Below, one piece after another: positions 33,481 through 41,886 of a stretch of DNA of 64,000 bases. The stretch spans positions 68,168,001 through 68,232,000 of the forward strand of contig CM077599.1 in assembly GCA_039654915.1 (NCBI GenBank), read 5' to 3'. Both the position numbers and the translations under genes were made by a program. Under the pieces are notes generated by a model that saw only the letters and a program-made list of their open reading frames with translations, had not been told where the DNA came from and made no database searches. Source of the stretch: Aquilaria yunnanensis (Eukaryota; Streptophyta; Magnoliopsida; Malvales; Thymelaeaceae). Position 1 is the stretch's first letter, and each line of letters begins with the position of its first letter.

Positions 33481-35880
33481 AAAGTGAAGATTTTGAACTG
33501 GAATTACATTGATTTTGGAAGGGCTCCAAGTCAGACCCGACCTAACAGTTCACACACACTTTTGAATAACAGGGAATCCTTTGAATAAACTTGTATCTTT
33601 GAGAGCTTGTCAAAGTAATCTAATAGTAAAAACCTCCTAGATTTAGTCCAAAATCTAGGGTGTAGTCTTTGTGAAATGGACACCTGGTATTCTTTTTCTG
33701 GTACAACAAAAAGATGTAATGTGTGCATTCTACCACTTTTTACCAAAAATTCCATTTTTACATCCACATATTCTACCACTTTCTACCAAAAATTTCATTT
33801 TCTCACATCTATCTCTCATTCATTGCCATTACACTATCCATTATTACCATCACACTTTACTTTGTAAACAATACTACTCGTGGGTGAAAATGAAAGTTAA
33901 GAAATATTTGATAGTAGTGATCTTCAAGAGAATGATTTCAAATGTTGCACCTCAACTAAAAAAAAAGAATTCACAGTGGTTATCAACATCCTTGCAAGAA
34001 GTCTTGGGTTAGCTTCCAAAGAAGGTAGCTCTTATATTAAATGACTTCAGTGGCCTCCCAATTCTCACAAATGCTAAAAAAAAAAAAAAGTTCTCAGTTT
34101 TACGCAACACAAATTCTCAAAAAAAAAAAAAAAAAAGGAAAGAAGTTCCTCCCTTTTATCAAAAGACAACAAGGGAAAATTCAAAATCCAAAACAAAAAG
34201 AGACTGAGAGCAAGCACGAGCAAGTAAAGCCACTTGAGTCATCTCACTTCAAAAGGGCTATAATCTCGGTTCTCTACAACACAAACTCTAAAAAGAAAGA
34301 GAAGTTCATCCCTCCCATCAAAAGGCAACAAGGGAAAATTCAAAACCAAAAAGGACTGAGAACAAGCACGAGCAAGCAAGGCCACTTGAGTCATCTCACT
34401 TCAAGAGAGTTATCAAGTATGTTATCACCATAGCTCACACAAAAAAAAAAGGGAAATAAAAAAAAAACAAGAAAAGAAAAGAAACGAAGCTCAAGTTAGA
34501 GCCAAAGAAAGAAAAAGAAAAAAAGTGAGCTATGGATTCTAGACTGAAAACCTGCAAAGGCGGTTTAGAAGACAAAAGCAACCCTCAAGCCAAGCGTACA
34601 TAAAGATTACGATAGTTGGGGGGCAACAGATGAGGTCCAACTTTCTAGAAAACGTGGCAAGTTTGAGGTCATCACTATTAAGTTTTTTACCATAATCAGA
34701 TCTGCTCACGAGTAGTATTAAAAGACCCTTCTTTCACACCACTCAAACTTAACTTTACTCAGACCTAATATTTACCTCTTAATATCATTCTCATTCAGCT
34801 AAAAGACTGCAACAAAACAAAAAAAAACATTCAAACTTAATTTTCCTCACGCCTAACAGTTACCTCTCGATATCATCCTCATTCAGCTAAAAGGCTATCC
34901 TTGTGAATCATGTTTATACCTTATTGCCTTGCACAGTTTATGTCTTCGAGTTGGAAAGGGAAGAATGGCAGGATATTTTAATTAAAAACAAAGACCGTAA
35001 ATTACTTTGTCAAGCTTTGCAAATTGATGAAAGTTTTTCTTTAAGGCCAAACCATTATTCATTAATGTGTGTAGACTTAAAAGTGAGGAGATAACTTGAG
35101 ACTTTCTTTAAGAAGATGTGGTTCTTGCAAGAGAAATTCATGATCAAGAACCATCACAAAGGTCTAGAAATGCTCGATCTTCTTTTAAATCAAAGGCGAG
35201 CTGATACCTTTTATCCACATAAACACCATATTCAGGGGGCAAGGTACTCTTTGCGAAGTGTAAGAAGAGTACTGTCAACGAAGAAGCTCAATAAACAAAT
35301 GGGGCAAGTCTTATCGAGCAAAACCTGAGTTTAAAGAAGAGTAATCATTCAGATTGTAACATGGGGATAAGTATGTGTCAGCCCGGACACAAGAAAAAGG
35401 ACAGACATTGAAAGTTAAGCCTTTGATGCTATGAAATCCATGACAAGGGATGAGTACCCAAAGAGACATAAAGTATGAGGCGGGCAAACATTAAAGAAAT
35501 TGAAGCCAAAATTCAAGAACAAGTCAAGGAAAGGGGATTTTGAAAAGAGTCGGGCTTTTGAGGCAATGAACAAGAGCTGAGAAGCATAAAGAGATTCAAT
35601 GATAGTCCAAGAAGGCAATCACAAAGAAGATCCAGTAAAGCAAAGACATGAAAAACTAGATCCATAAAAAAAAAAAGAAAAAAAACATCAATTCCACATG
35701 CTCTGCATTCATGCATTTCACATCATGCATGCATGACTTTTACATAACAAGGACCAAACGGGAATCACATTCACAGCACAGTTACAGCAGTATAAGCTGA
35801 GATCTCAATGTCACCAGCTCTTACCAATCTATCACTGGATACACAGCTAATATGCGGGACCAACCCGCATCAGAAATTTA
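33481..35880 (+). other. Retrotransposon interior without recognisable genes
   Basis: This is where pol is expected, but no reverse transcriptase (YxDD), RNase H or integrase motif is visible in any frame. It holds internal duplications: about 34085-34260 against 34260-34430 (ACAAGGGAAAATTCAAAA, GAGCAAGCACGAGCAAG, CCACTTGAGTCATCTCACTT) and about 34735-34800 against 34825-34890 (ATCAT(T/C)CTCATTCAGCTAAAA). Confidence 0.6.
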
Positions 35881-36410
35881 AGGATAAGGTAGACAATATG
35901 TCAAAAGCCTGGCAATCGATTCAATAATCGAGACTACACCTGGAAGGACAGGATTGACGTCAGCTAGTAGTATCCAAGATAAGAGATAGCTATAGCCAAG
36001 GATAAGGCAGATATCAAAAAGGATAAAGTAGACAATATTGTCAAAAGCCTGGCAATCGATTCAATAATCGAGACTATACCTGGAAGGACAGGATTGACGT
36101 CAGCTAGTAGTATCCAAGATAAGAGATAGCTATAGCCAAGGATAAGGCAGATATAAAAAAGGATAAAGTAGACAATATTGTCAAAAGCCTGGCAATTGAT
36201 TCAATAATCGAGGCTACACCTGGAAGGACAGGATTGATGCCAGCTTAGCAGCATCCAAGATAAGAGATAGCTGTGGTCAAAGATAAGGCAGACATCAAGA
36301 AATATTGTCGTTGAAAATTTGTCAAAAGCGGACAATGGATTCAATAATCGAGGACTGGATCGATGTCAGCTCGATGGAATATCCAAGATAAAAAATATCT
36401 ATCACATCAA
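35881..36410 (+). promoter_or_regulatory. ~140-bp tandem repeats with TGACGTCA sites
   Basis: About four units (key phrase GTCAAAAGCCTGGCAATCGA near 35900, 36041, 36181, decayed at 36318). The first two contain ATTGACGTCAGC, a palindromic bZIP/TGA-factor type site; the later ones have ATTGATGCCAGC and TCGATGTCAGC. Placed directly upstream of the first zinc-finger ORF, they could serve as an enhancer array; this is inference. Confidence 0.6.
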
Positions 36411-36538
36411 AATGAAGTAGGATCCACTTTTCCGGTTAAGTGGCGGATACGGTACTCCGTGACTCTCAAGTCGGTTCTCTCAGTTGCCCATAATAACTGA
36501 TTCTTTCCTCTCTTCTTTCTTTTACTTCCCTCTAGAAA

Positions 36539-37087
36539 ATGGATCCTACTCTTTCTGTCTTACGAAAATATTTTCCTTCTCTCCCAATGAACATTCTTAA
36601 AAAGATCTACCAAGTTCGCTGTGAACGATTAAGAGTTCTGATGCACAAAGGAATCCTTGAAGATGTACGATGGTTAATCGAAGCTAAGGTTCGTCTGGCA
36701 GGTGAAATCCCAGAGGCATTTGTGTCTCACATGCCTGGTATAGGCAGAAGCTCTTATGCCAAAAAGCGAAGAGCGAAAAGGTTACGAGTCTGCCACAAAT
36801 GTGGACGGTGGACTTGTAATACTAAATGTCGTTCTTTAGGAATGATCTCCGATAATCGAGAAGATAAAATACGATTCATCAAGAATGGCCTGAGTAAGGA
36901 CTCATTGGATGATATCCGATTGACTCTTGAGACACATTCTTGTGGATCAGTGCAACGCGAACTTCTTGGTTTATGGAGTATTTTTCATGAAGAACGAGAG
37001 CGTTACAGTCCCGGGAATCTGACTTTAAATGACCATGTTTGCCAGCTTGTAAGAAAGCTGGATGGGAAGCAAACCCTCGACTCATAG
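36539..37087 (+). CDS. Basic C4 zinc-finger ORF, copy 1 (virus CRP-like)
   Basis: ATG at 36539, 182 codons, uninterrupted, starting MDPTLSVLRKYFPSLPMNIL. The N-terminal third is basic and probably helical. A basic cluster (SSYAKKRRAKRLRVC) at 71-85 runs into a C4 motif C-x2-C-x4-C-x3-C (C85, C88, C93, C97), then a charged C-terminal domain. The arrangement Ser-x-Tyr-Ala-x2-basic cluster-x-Cys-His-x-Cys resembles the cysteine-rich nucleic-acid-binding proteins of carlaviruses and relatives (Pfam Carla_C4 type), which are known as nuclear/RNA-binding regulators. This is a motif-level similarity, not a proven homology. It sits inside the retrotransposon, downstream of the enhancer-like repeats; two diverged tandem copies follow. 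Confidence 0.75.
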   Translation: MDPTLSVLRKYFPSLPMNILKKIYQVRCERLRVLMHKGILEDVRWLIEAKVRLAGEIPEAFVSHMPGIGRSSYAKKRRAKRLRVCHKCGRWTCNTKCRSLGMISDNREDKIRFIKNGLSKDSLDDIRLTLETHSCGSVQRELLGLWSIFHEERERYSPGNLTLNDHVCQLVRKLDGKQTLDS

Positions 37088-37249
37088 AAGCCGTTAATGC
37101 TGTTACTAGACGTAAAGCCAGTGGAAGATGTGAGCCACAGTCACAATTACTGTACATACAGTTTGTTATATTTGGAAAAGTTTGCATTTTCTTTTGACAG
37201 ATGTACATGCTCCCCTAAGTGTAATCGACACGTTATCCCTTTTCATCAC

Positions 37250-37257
37250 TATAAATG
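37250..37257 (+). promoter_or_regulatory. TATA-like box before zinc-finger ORF 2
   Basis: TATAAATG in the phrase CATCACTATAAATGCGTGTT, 127 bp before the second ORF. The same phrase recurs before ORF 3, as part of the duplicated gene cassette. Confidence 0.5.
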
Positions 37258-37376
37258 CGTGTTCTTCCTTCTGATTAGGCAGCGGATAAGATACCCCGTG
37301 ACTTCTAAAGTCGGTTATTCCAGTCTCCTACAATAACTGATTCATTTCCCTCTCCTCTCAAATTCTTCTCTCATCA

Positions 37377-37925
37377 ATGGATTCTACTCTTTCTGCACTG
37401 CGAAAATACTTTCCTTCCCTTCCAATAAAAGTCCTTAAAAAGATCTACCTTGCTAGATGTGAAAGAATCAGAGTTTTTACACGCAAAGGCATTCCCGATA
37501 ATGTGCAGTGGATAATTGAAGCTAAGGTCCGTTTGGCGGGTGAAGTTCCAGATGCATTTATGCCCCGCATGCCCGGTTTAGGTAAAAGCCGTTATGCCAA
37601 AAGGCGAAGAGCAAAGAGACTAGGCGTGTGTTATAAATGTGGGCGATGGAATTGTAATACTAAATGTCACTCTTTAGGATACATCTCCATAAATCGTGAA
37701 GATAAAAGAAAATTCATTAAGAATGGCCTGCGTAAGGAATCTCTGGAAGATATCCGAGAGACTCTTGAAACGCATTCTTGTGGAAAAGTGCAAGGTGAAA
37801 TTATCAGTTTATGGAGGACTTACCATAAAGAACGAAACCGTTACAGTCTTGGGAATGTGACTTTAAACGACCCTGTTTGTCAGTTTGTAAGAAAACTGGA
37901 TGGGAACCAAATCCCCGACTTATAG
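37377..37925 (+). CDS. Basic C4 zinc-finger ORF, copy 2 (virus CRP-like)
   Basis: ATG at 37377, 182 codons, same length as copies 1 and 3 with no indel. It starts MDSTLSALRKYFPSLPIKVL; basic KSRYAKRRRAKRLGVC then C85, C88, C93, C97. Against copy 3, codons 6-14 (SALRKYFPS) differ at five positions, all synonymous, which suggests selection on protein sequence after duplication. The leader and trailer are also duplicated (TAGAAGGCATTGAAGCCATTACTGG after the stop). Function as for copy 1: a likely nucleic-acid-binding protein. Confidence 0.75.
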   Translation: MDSTLSALRKYFPSLPIKVLKKIYLARCERIRVFTRKGIPDNVQWIIEAKVRLAGEVPDAFMPRMPGLGKSRYAKRRRAKRLGVCYKCGRWNCNTKCHSLGYISINREDKRKFIKNGLRKESLEDIRETLETHSCGKVQGEIISLWRTYHKERNRYSLGNVTLNDPVCQFVRKLDGNQIPDL

Positions 37926-38075
37926 AAGGCATTGAAGCCATTACTGGACATAAATCAGTGGAAGATGAGAGCCACAGTCATGATTGCTGTACATATAAGC
38001 TGTCATTTGTCTTTTCTTTTGATAATAATGTACTTGCTTCTGCAAGTGTAATTAACGCATTATCTCTTTCATCAC

Positions 38076-38083
38076 TATAAATA
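38076..38083 (+). promoter_or_regulatory. TATA-like box before zinc-finger ORF 3
   Basis: TATAAATA in CATCACTATAAATATGTGTT, 74 bp before the ATG of copy 3. Confidence 0.55.
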
Positions 38084-38149
38084 TGTGTTAGTTATTTCCA
38101 TTTCCTACAATCACTAATTTCTTTCTTCTCTTAAATACCTCCTTCATCA

Positions 38150-38698
38150 ATGGAGTCTTCTCTTTCCGCCCTACGAAAGTATTTTCCTTCCTTCCCAATA
38201 AATGTTCTTAAAAAGATTTATCAAGCTAGATGTGAACGATTCAAAGTATTTATGCACAAAGGCATTCCTGATAATGTGCGGTGGCTAATCGAAGCTAAGG
38301 TTCGTTCAGCTGGTGAAGTTCCAGAAGCGTTCTTTCCCCGTATGCCCGGCTTTGGTAAAAGCGCTTATGCCAAAAAAAGAAGAGCAAAGAGGCTAGGCGT
38401 TTGTCATAATTGTGGATGGTGGATTTGCGGCAATAAATGTCGTTCTCTAGGAGTGATCACCAGAAATCGTAATGATAGAATAAGATTCATTAAGAATGGC
38501 TTACGTAAGGAATCTCTAGAAGATATTCGAGAGGTTCTTGAAGCGCATTCTTGCGGAATAGTGCAATTTGAGATTGTTGGATTATGGATAATTTTCCAAA
38601 AAGAACGAGATCGTTATAATCTTGGGAATCTGACTTTAAACGACCCAGTTTGCCAGTTTGTGAGAAAACTGGATGGGATGCAAATCGCCGATTCATAG
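38150..38698 (+). CDS. Basic C4 zinc-finger ORF, copy 3 (virus CRP-like)
   Basis: ATG at 38150, 182 codons, uninterrupted, starting MESSLSALRKYFPSFPINVL. Basic KSAYAKKRRAKRLGVC leads into the C4 motif with the same cysteines (85, 88, 93, 97), here in CHNCGWWICGNKC. The conserved C-terminal stretches (RFIKNGLRKESLEDIRE, NLTLNDPVCQFVRKLDG) are shared by all copies, so the whole length is under constraint and not only the finger. It lies 74 bp from a TATA-like box and upstream of ~75-bp repeats and the LOG-like pseudogene. Confidence 0.75.
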   Translation: MESSLSALRKYFPSFPINVLKKIYQARCERFKVFMHKGIPDNVRWLIEAKVRSAGEVPEAFFPRMPGFGKSAYAKKRRAKRLGVCHNCGWWICGNKCRSLGVITRNRNDRIRFIKNGLRKESLEDIREVLEAHSCGIVQFEIVGLWIIFQKERDRYNLGNLTLNDPVCQFVRKLDGMQIADS

Positions 38699-38734
38699 AA
38701 GGCATTGAAGCCATTACTGGATGCAAAATCAGTG

Positions 38735-39035
38735 AAAGACGTGAACCAAAGTCACGATTACTGTACATGCTAGCTGTCGCTTTTGAAATTATCCTCCCAA
38801 TAATGTACCCACTCCTGACATGAGATACAGTTATGACTACTGTATATAGCTGCCACTTTTAAAATTTTCCTTCTCTTCCAACAATCACGTACCTACTCCT
38901 GACGTAAGCTACAGTAGTGACCACTGTACATGCTAGCAGCTATTTTGAAAATTTTCCTCCTCTTTTAACGATAGTGTACCCATACCTGACCAGAGTCATA
39001 CCCGTGATTACTGTGAATAGCTGGCAATAATGTAT
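38735..39035 (+). promoter_or_regulatory. ~75-bp degenerate repeats upstream of LOG-like gene
   Basis: Four diverged units sharing GATTACTGTACATGCTAGCTG, TTTTGAAAATTTTCCTCC and TGTACCCACTCCTGAC. One contains CTGACGTAAGC (about 38902), an as-1-like TGACG motif. Similar sequence follows each zinc-finger ORF, so the units appear to have grown from the cassette's own flank. Confidence 0.6.
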
Positions 39036-39077
39036 CCATTCTTGAAAAATAAAATTATTGCCTTATATTTTCATCTC

Positions 39078-39085
39078 TATAAATA
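39078..39085 (+). promoter_or_regulatory. TATA-like box before LOG-like gene
   Basis: TATAAATA in TCATCTCTATAAATATATCC, 48 bp before the ATG at 39126, comparable to the boxes before zinc-finger ORFs 2 and 3. Confidence 0.5.
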
Positions 39086-39125
39086 TATCCTCTTTTCTTC
39101 TTTTCTCACATGGGTAAGGATAGGA

Positions 39126-39755
39126 ATGGAGAAAACCTCCACTCGTAAACCCCGAAGTATTTGTGTATTTTCTGGAGCTTTTCCTGGAGAAGATGAAGAG
39201 TACTTAAAGGCAGTCAACCATTTGGGTAGTGTATTAGCTGAGTGAAGAATACACTTAGTTTATGGAGGAGGTAGTGTCGGATTAATGGGAGCTGTAGCAT
39301 CAGCAGCATCTTTAGGAGGAAGCCAGGTTCTGGGTATTATCCCTGCATCTCTGAAATCGGTTTCTGGGGGCATGATTGGAAAAGAGCTAGTGGTTAAAAA
39401 TCTGCAAGAGCGCTTGTTACAAATGCTTTTTAATGATGATGCTTTTATCGCTCTACCAGGTGGCTTTGGCACATTAGGAGAAGTCTTCCAAATCACTTCC
39501 ATGGCCCAACTTAATTTGCATCAAAAACCCATTGGGCTGTTAAATGTTAACTATTTCTTCGCAGGTCTATTATCTTTTATGAATCGTGCTGTGAAGCAAA
39601 AGTTTATCCCTGAGGTGGCACGACGAATCATAATATCCGCAACAACTGCTGAAGAATTGCTAGATAAAATGTAAGCTTTTGTTCCTGAACCAGATCCAGC
39701 AATGATCCAAATAGACTGGGCACGACAATCTTTCCCAACCAGTTCCGTCCCATAA
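39126..39755 (+). pseudogene. LONELY GUY (LOG)-like phosphoribohydrolase, intronless pseudogene
   Basis: LOG enzymes release active cytokinin base from cytokinin riboside 5'-monophosphate in the cytosol and nucleus. From ATG 39126 (MEKTSTRKPRSICVFSGAFP) the frame keeps LVYGGGSVGLMG, DDAFIALPGGFGTLGEVF (the PGGxGTxxE signature) and QKPIGLLNV. It is broken by TGA at codon 40 (39243-39245, in the position of a usual Arg, so one CGA-to-TGA change would explain it) and by TAA at codon 183; the frame then continues to TAA at codon 210, the normal LOG length. The N-terminal CGSS-type motif is changed (FSGAFPG) and the usual RK pair reads RL. Plant LOG genes have several introns; this copy has none, fitting capture through RNA. 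Confidence 0.88.
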
Positions 39756-40295
39756 TTGTCCTTTACCCGGCCTGTTAAAGCATTGTGGAAGAAGAAGCGA
39801 TCTGATCCATTTTTCTTGTCCTTTCGTTTTAATTATCAGCATTTTTTTTTGTATTTCAGTTTTTCTTTTCAGGGAATTTCGTTATCTTATAAGATAGTTT
39901 CATCCATGCTGATATTAAAACCATGGGACAATGCCTTTAGGTTGGAATGGCTGAGTAAAGAGTAATTTTTATTACTCTTGAGACGCATCCTATTAGGTCT
40001 ACTAGGCATAACATTTTGGGGTAGTTAAGCTTTAACCTAATTTGGATGACATATCTCACAAGGGAATCTATATTTACTAAAGAAAATATTAGATGAACCT
40101 TGGATATTGATTCCAAACATCCGTTCCCTTTACATAATTTGTCAGTGTTATTGTCATCATCAAGATTCACTCATCTTATCGAAGTCTAAATTTCTGCACT
40201 CACCTATTATGAAAATTCACACTTCCGAATAGAACATTTCAACTTCGATTGTCTGAGGTACTTAAAAAGGAGGAAAGAGTATTTCTCCACAATCA
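39756..40295 (+). other. Retrotransposon spacer, no gene
   Basis: Mixed composition, nothing recognised between the LOG-like pseudogene and the hairpin repeat arrays. Confidence 0.5.
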
Positions 40296-40296
40296 A

Positions 40297-40560
40297 TTTC
40301 AATTTCAACGAGGTTCTAAGGACGGAACCTTTGCCTCGTAATCAATCAATTTCAATTTCAACGAGGTTCTAAGGACGGAACCTTTGCCTCGTAATCAATC
40401 AATTTCAATTTCAACGAGGTTCTAAGGACGGAGCCTTTGCCTCGTAATTAATCAATTTCAACGAGGTTCTAAGGACGGAACCTTTGCCTCGTAACCAATC
40501 AATTAATCAATTTCAATTTCAACGAGGTTCTAAGGACGGAACCTTTGCCTCAATCAATCA
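40297..40560 (+). repeat. Hairpin tandem repeat array A
   Basis: Five units of 50-70 bp with CGAGGTTCTAAGGACGGAAC followed by CTTTGCCTCG. Each can fold, pairing AGGTTC with GAACCT and the outer CGAGG with CCTCG. Units are separated by AATCAATCAATTTCAATTTCAA. Confidence 0.85.
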
Positions 40561-41790
40561 GTCCATCTTACAACGATAGGAGCTTTCCTATCGTAGAGGT
40601 TCTAAGGACATTTCCTTAAACCTCAAACAATCAATCAATCAGTCCATCTTACAACAATAGGAGCTTTCCTATCGTAGAGGTTCTAATGACCTTTCCTTAA
40701 ACCTCAAACAATCAATCAATCAGTCCATCTTACAACGATAGGAGCTTTCCTATCGTAGAGGTTCTAAGGACCTTTCCTTAAACCTCAAACAATCAATCAA
40801 TCAGTCCATCTTACAACGATAGGAGCTTTCCTATCGTAGAGGTTCTAAGGACCTTTCCTTAACCTCAAACAATCAATCAACCAGTCCATCTTACAACGAT
40901 AGGAGCTTTCTTATCGTAGAGGTTCTAAGGTAGGGCCCTTAACCTCAAACTTGCAATGATAGGAGAGTTCCTATTGTCGAGGTTCTAAGGAGAGTTCCTT
41001 AAACCTCAAACAATCAATCATCAATTTTTCTTCAAACGATAAGAGAGTTCTTATCGCAGAGGTTCTAAGGTAGGGCCCTTAACCTCAAACTTGCAACGAT
41101 AGGAGAGTTCCTATCGTCGAGGTTCTAAGGAGAGTTCCTTAACCTCAAACAATCAATCAATCAGTCCATCTTACAATGATAGGAGCTTTCCTATCGTAGA
41201 GGTTCTAAGGACCTTTCCTTAAACCTCAAACAATCAATCAATCAGTCCATCGTACAACGATAGGAGCTTTCCTATCGAAGAGGTTCTAAGGACCTTTCCT
41301 TAACCTCAAACAATCAATCAATCAGTCCATCTTACAACGATAGGAGCTTTCCTATCGTAGAGGTTCTAAGGACCTTTCCTTAACCTCAAACAATCAATCA
41401 ATCAGTCCATCTTACAACGATAGGAGCTTTCCTATCGTAGAGGTTCTAAGGACCTTTCCTTAACCTCAAACAATCAATCAACCAGTCCATCTTACAACGA
41501 TAGGAGCTTTTCTATCGTAGAGGTTCTAAGGACCTTTCCTTAACCTCAAACAATCAATCAATCAGTCCATCTTACAACGATAGGAGCTTTCCTATCGTAG
41601 AAGTTCTAAGGACCTTTCCTTAAACCTTAAAACCAACCAAATCAATTTCTTTTCGACGGTAGGAAGGTTTCTATCGTAGAGGTTCTAAGGTAGGGCCCTT
41701 AACCTCGATCAATCAATCAATTTTTATTTAACGATAGGAGAGTTCCTATCGCAGAGGTTCTAAGAAAAGTTTCTTAACCTCAGGATTTAG
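40560..41790 (+). repeat. Hairpin tandem repeat array B (two stem-loops per unit)
   Basis: About 16 units of 55-80 bp. Each has stem-loop 1 (ACGATAGGA, short loop, TCCTATCGT) and stem-loop 2 (GAGGTTCTAAGG, loop, CCTTAAACCTC), joined by CAATCAATCAATCAGTCCAT. At 41036-41058 stem 1 is CGATAAGA...TTCTTATCG, changed on both sides, so pairing is kept. The array ends about 80 bp before the polypurine tract. Tandem repeats in the 3' untranslated region are known for Tat/Ogre elements. Confidence 0.88.
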
Positions 41791-41873
41791 GCGGCGAGAA
41801 AGTTTTCAATGCCTAGCTAAGCCGGACGAAATTTGGTAACGACTTTGCATACATCATGTCCCATGAAGCATGC

Positions 41874-41886
41874 AAAGGGGGGCAGC
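41874..41886 (+). other. Polypurine tract
   Basis: AAAGGGGGGCAGC directly before the 3' LTR start, the expected plus-strand priming site. Confidence 0.8.

Noticed and set aside
33481..35880. Reverse transcriptase or integrase in the 19-kb element
   Set aside because: Searched all frames by eye for YxDD-, DED- and HHCC-type motifs and saw none; only lysine-rich low-complexity frames.
36539..38698. Zinc-finger ORFs as gag zinc knuckles
   Set aside because: The spacing is CX2CX4CX3C with no histidine as third ligand, unlike the CCHC knuckle, and a separate knuckle-like CDYQKGSIGHSTDNC occurs with gag.
40297..41790. CRISPR-like array of short repeats and spacers
   Set aside because: Plant nuclear DNA inside a retrotransposon; the spacers are themselves repeated and there are no cas genes. 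It is a hairpin tandem repeat.
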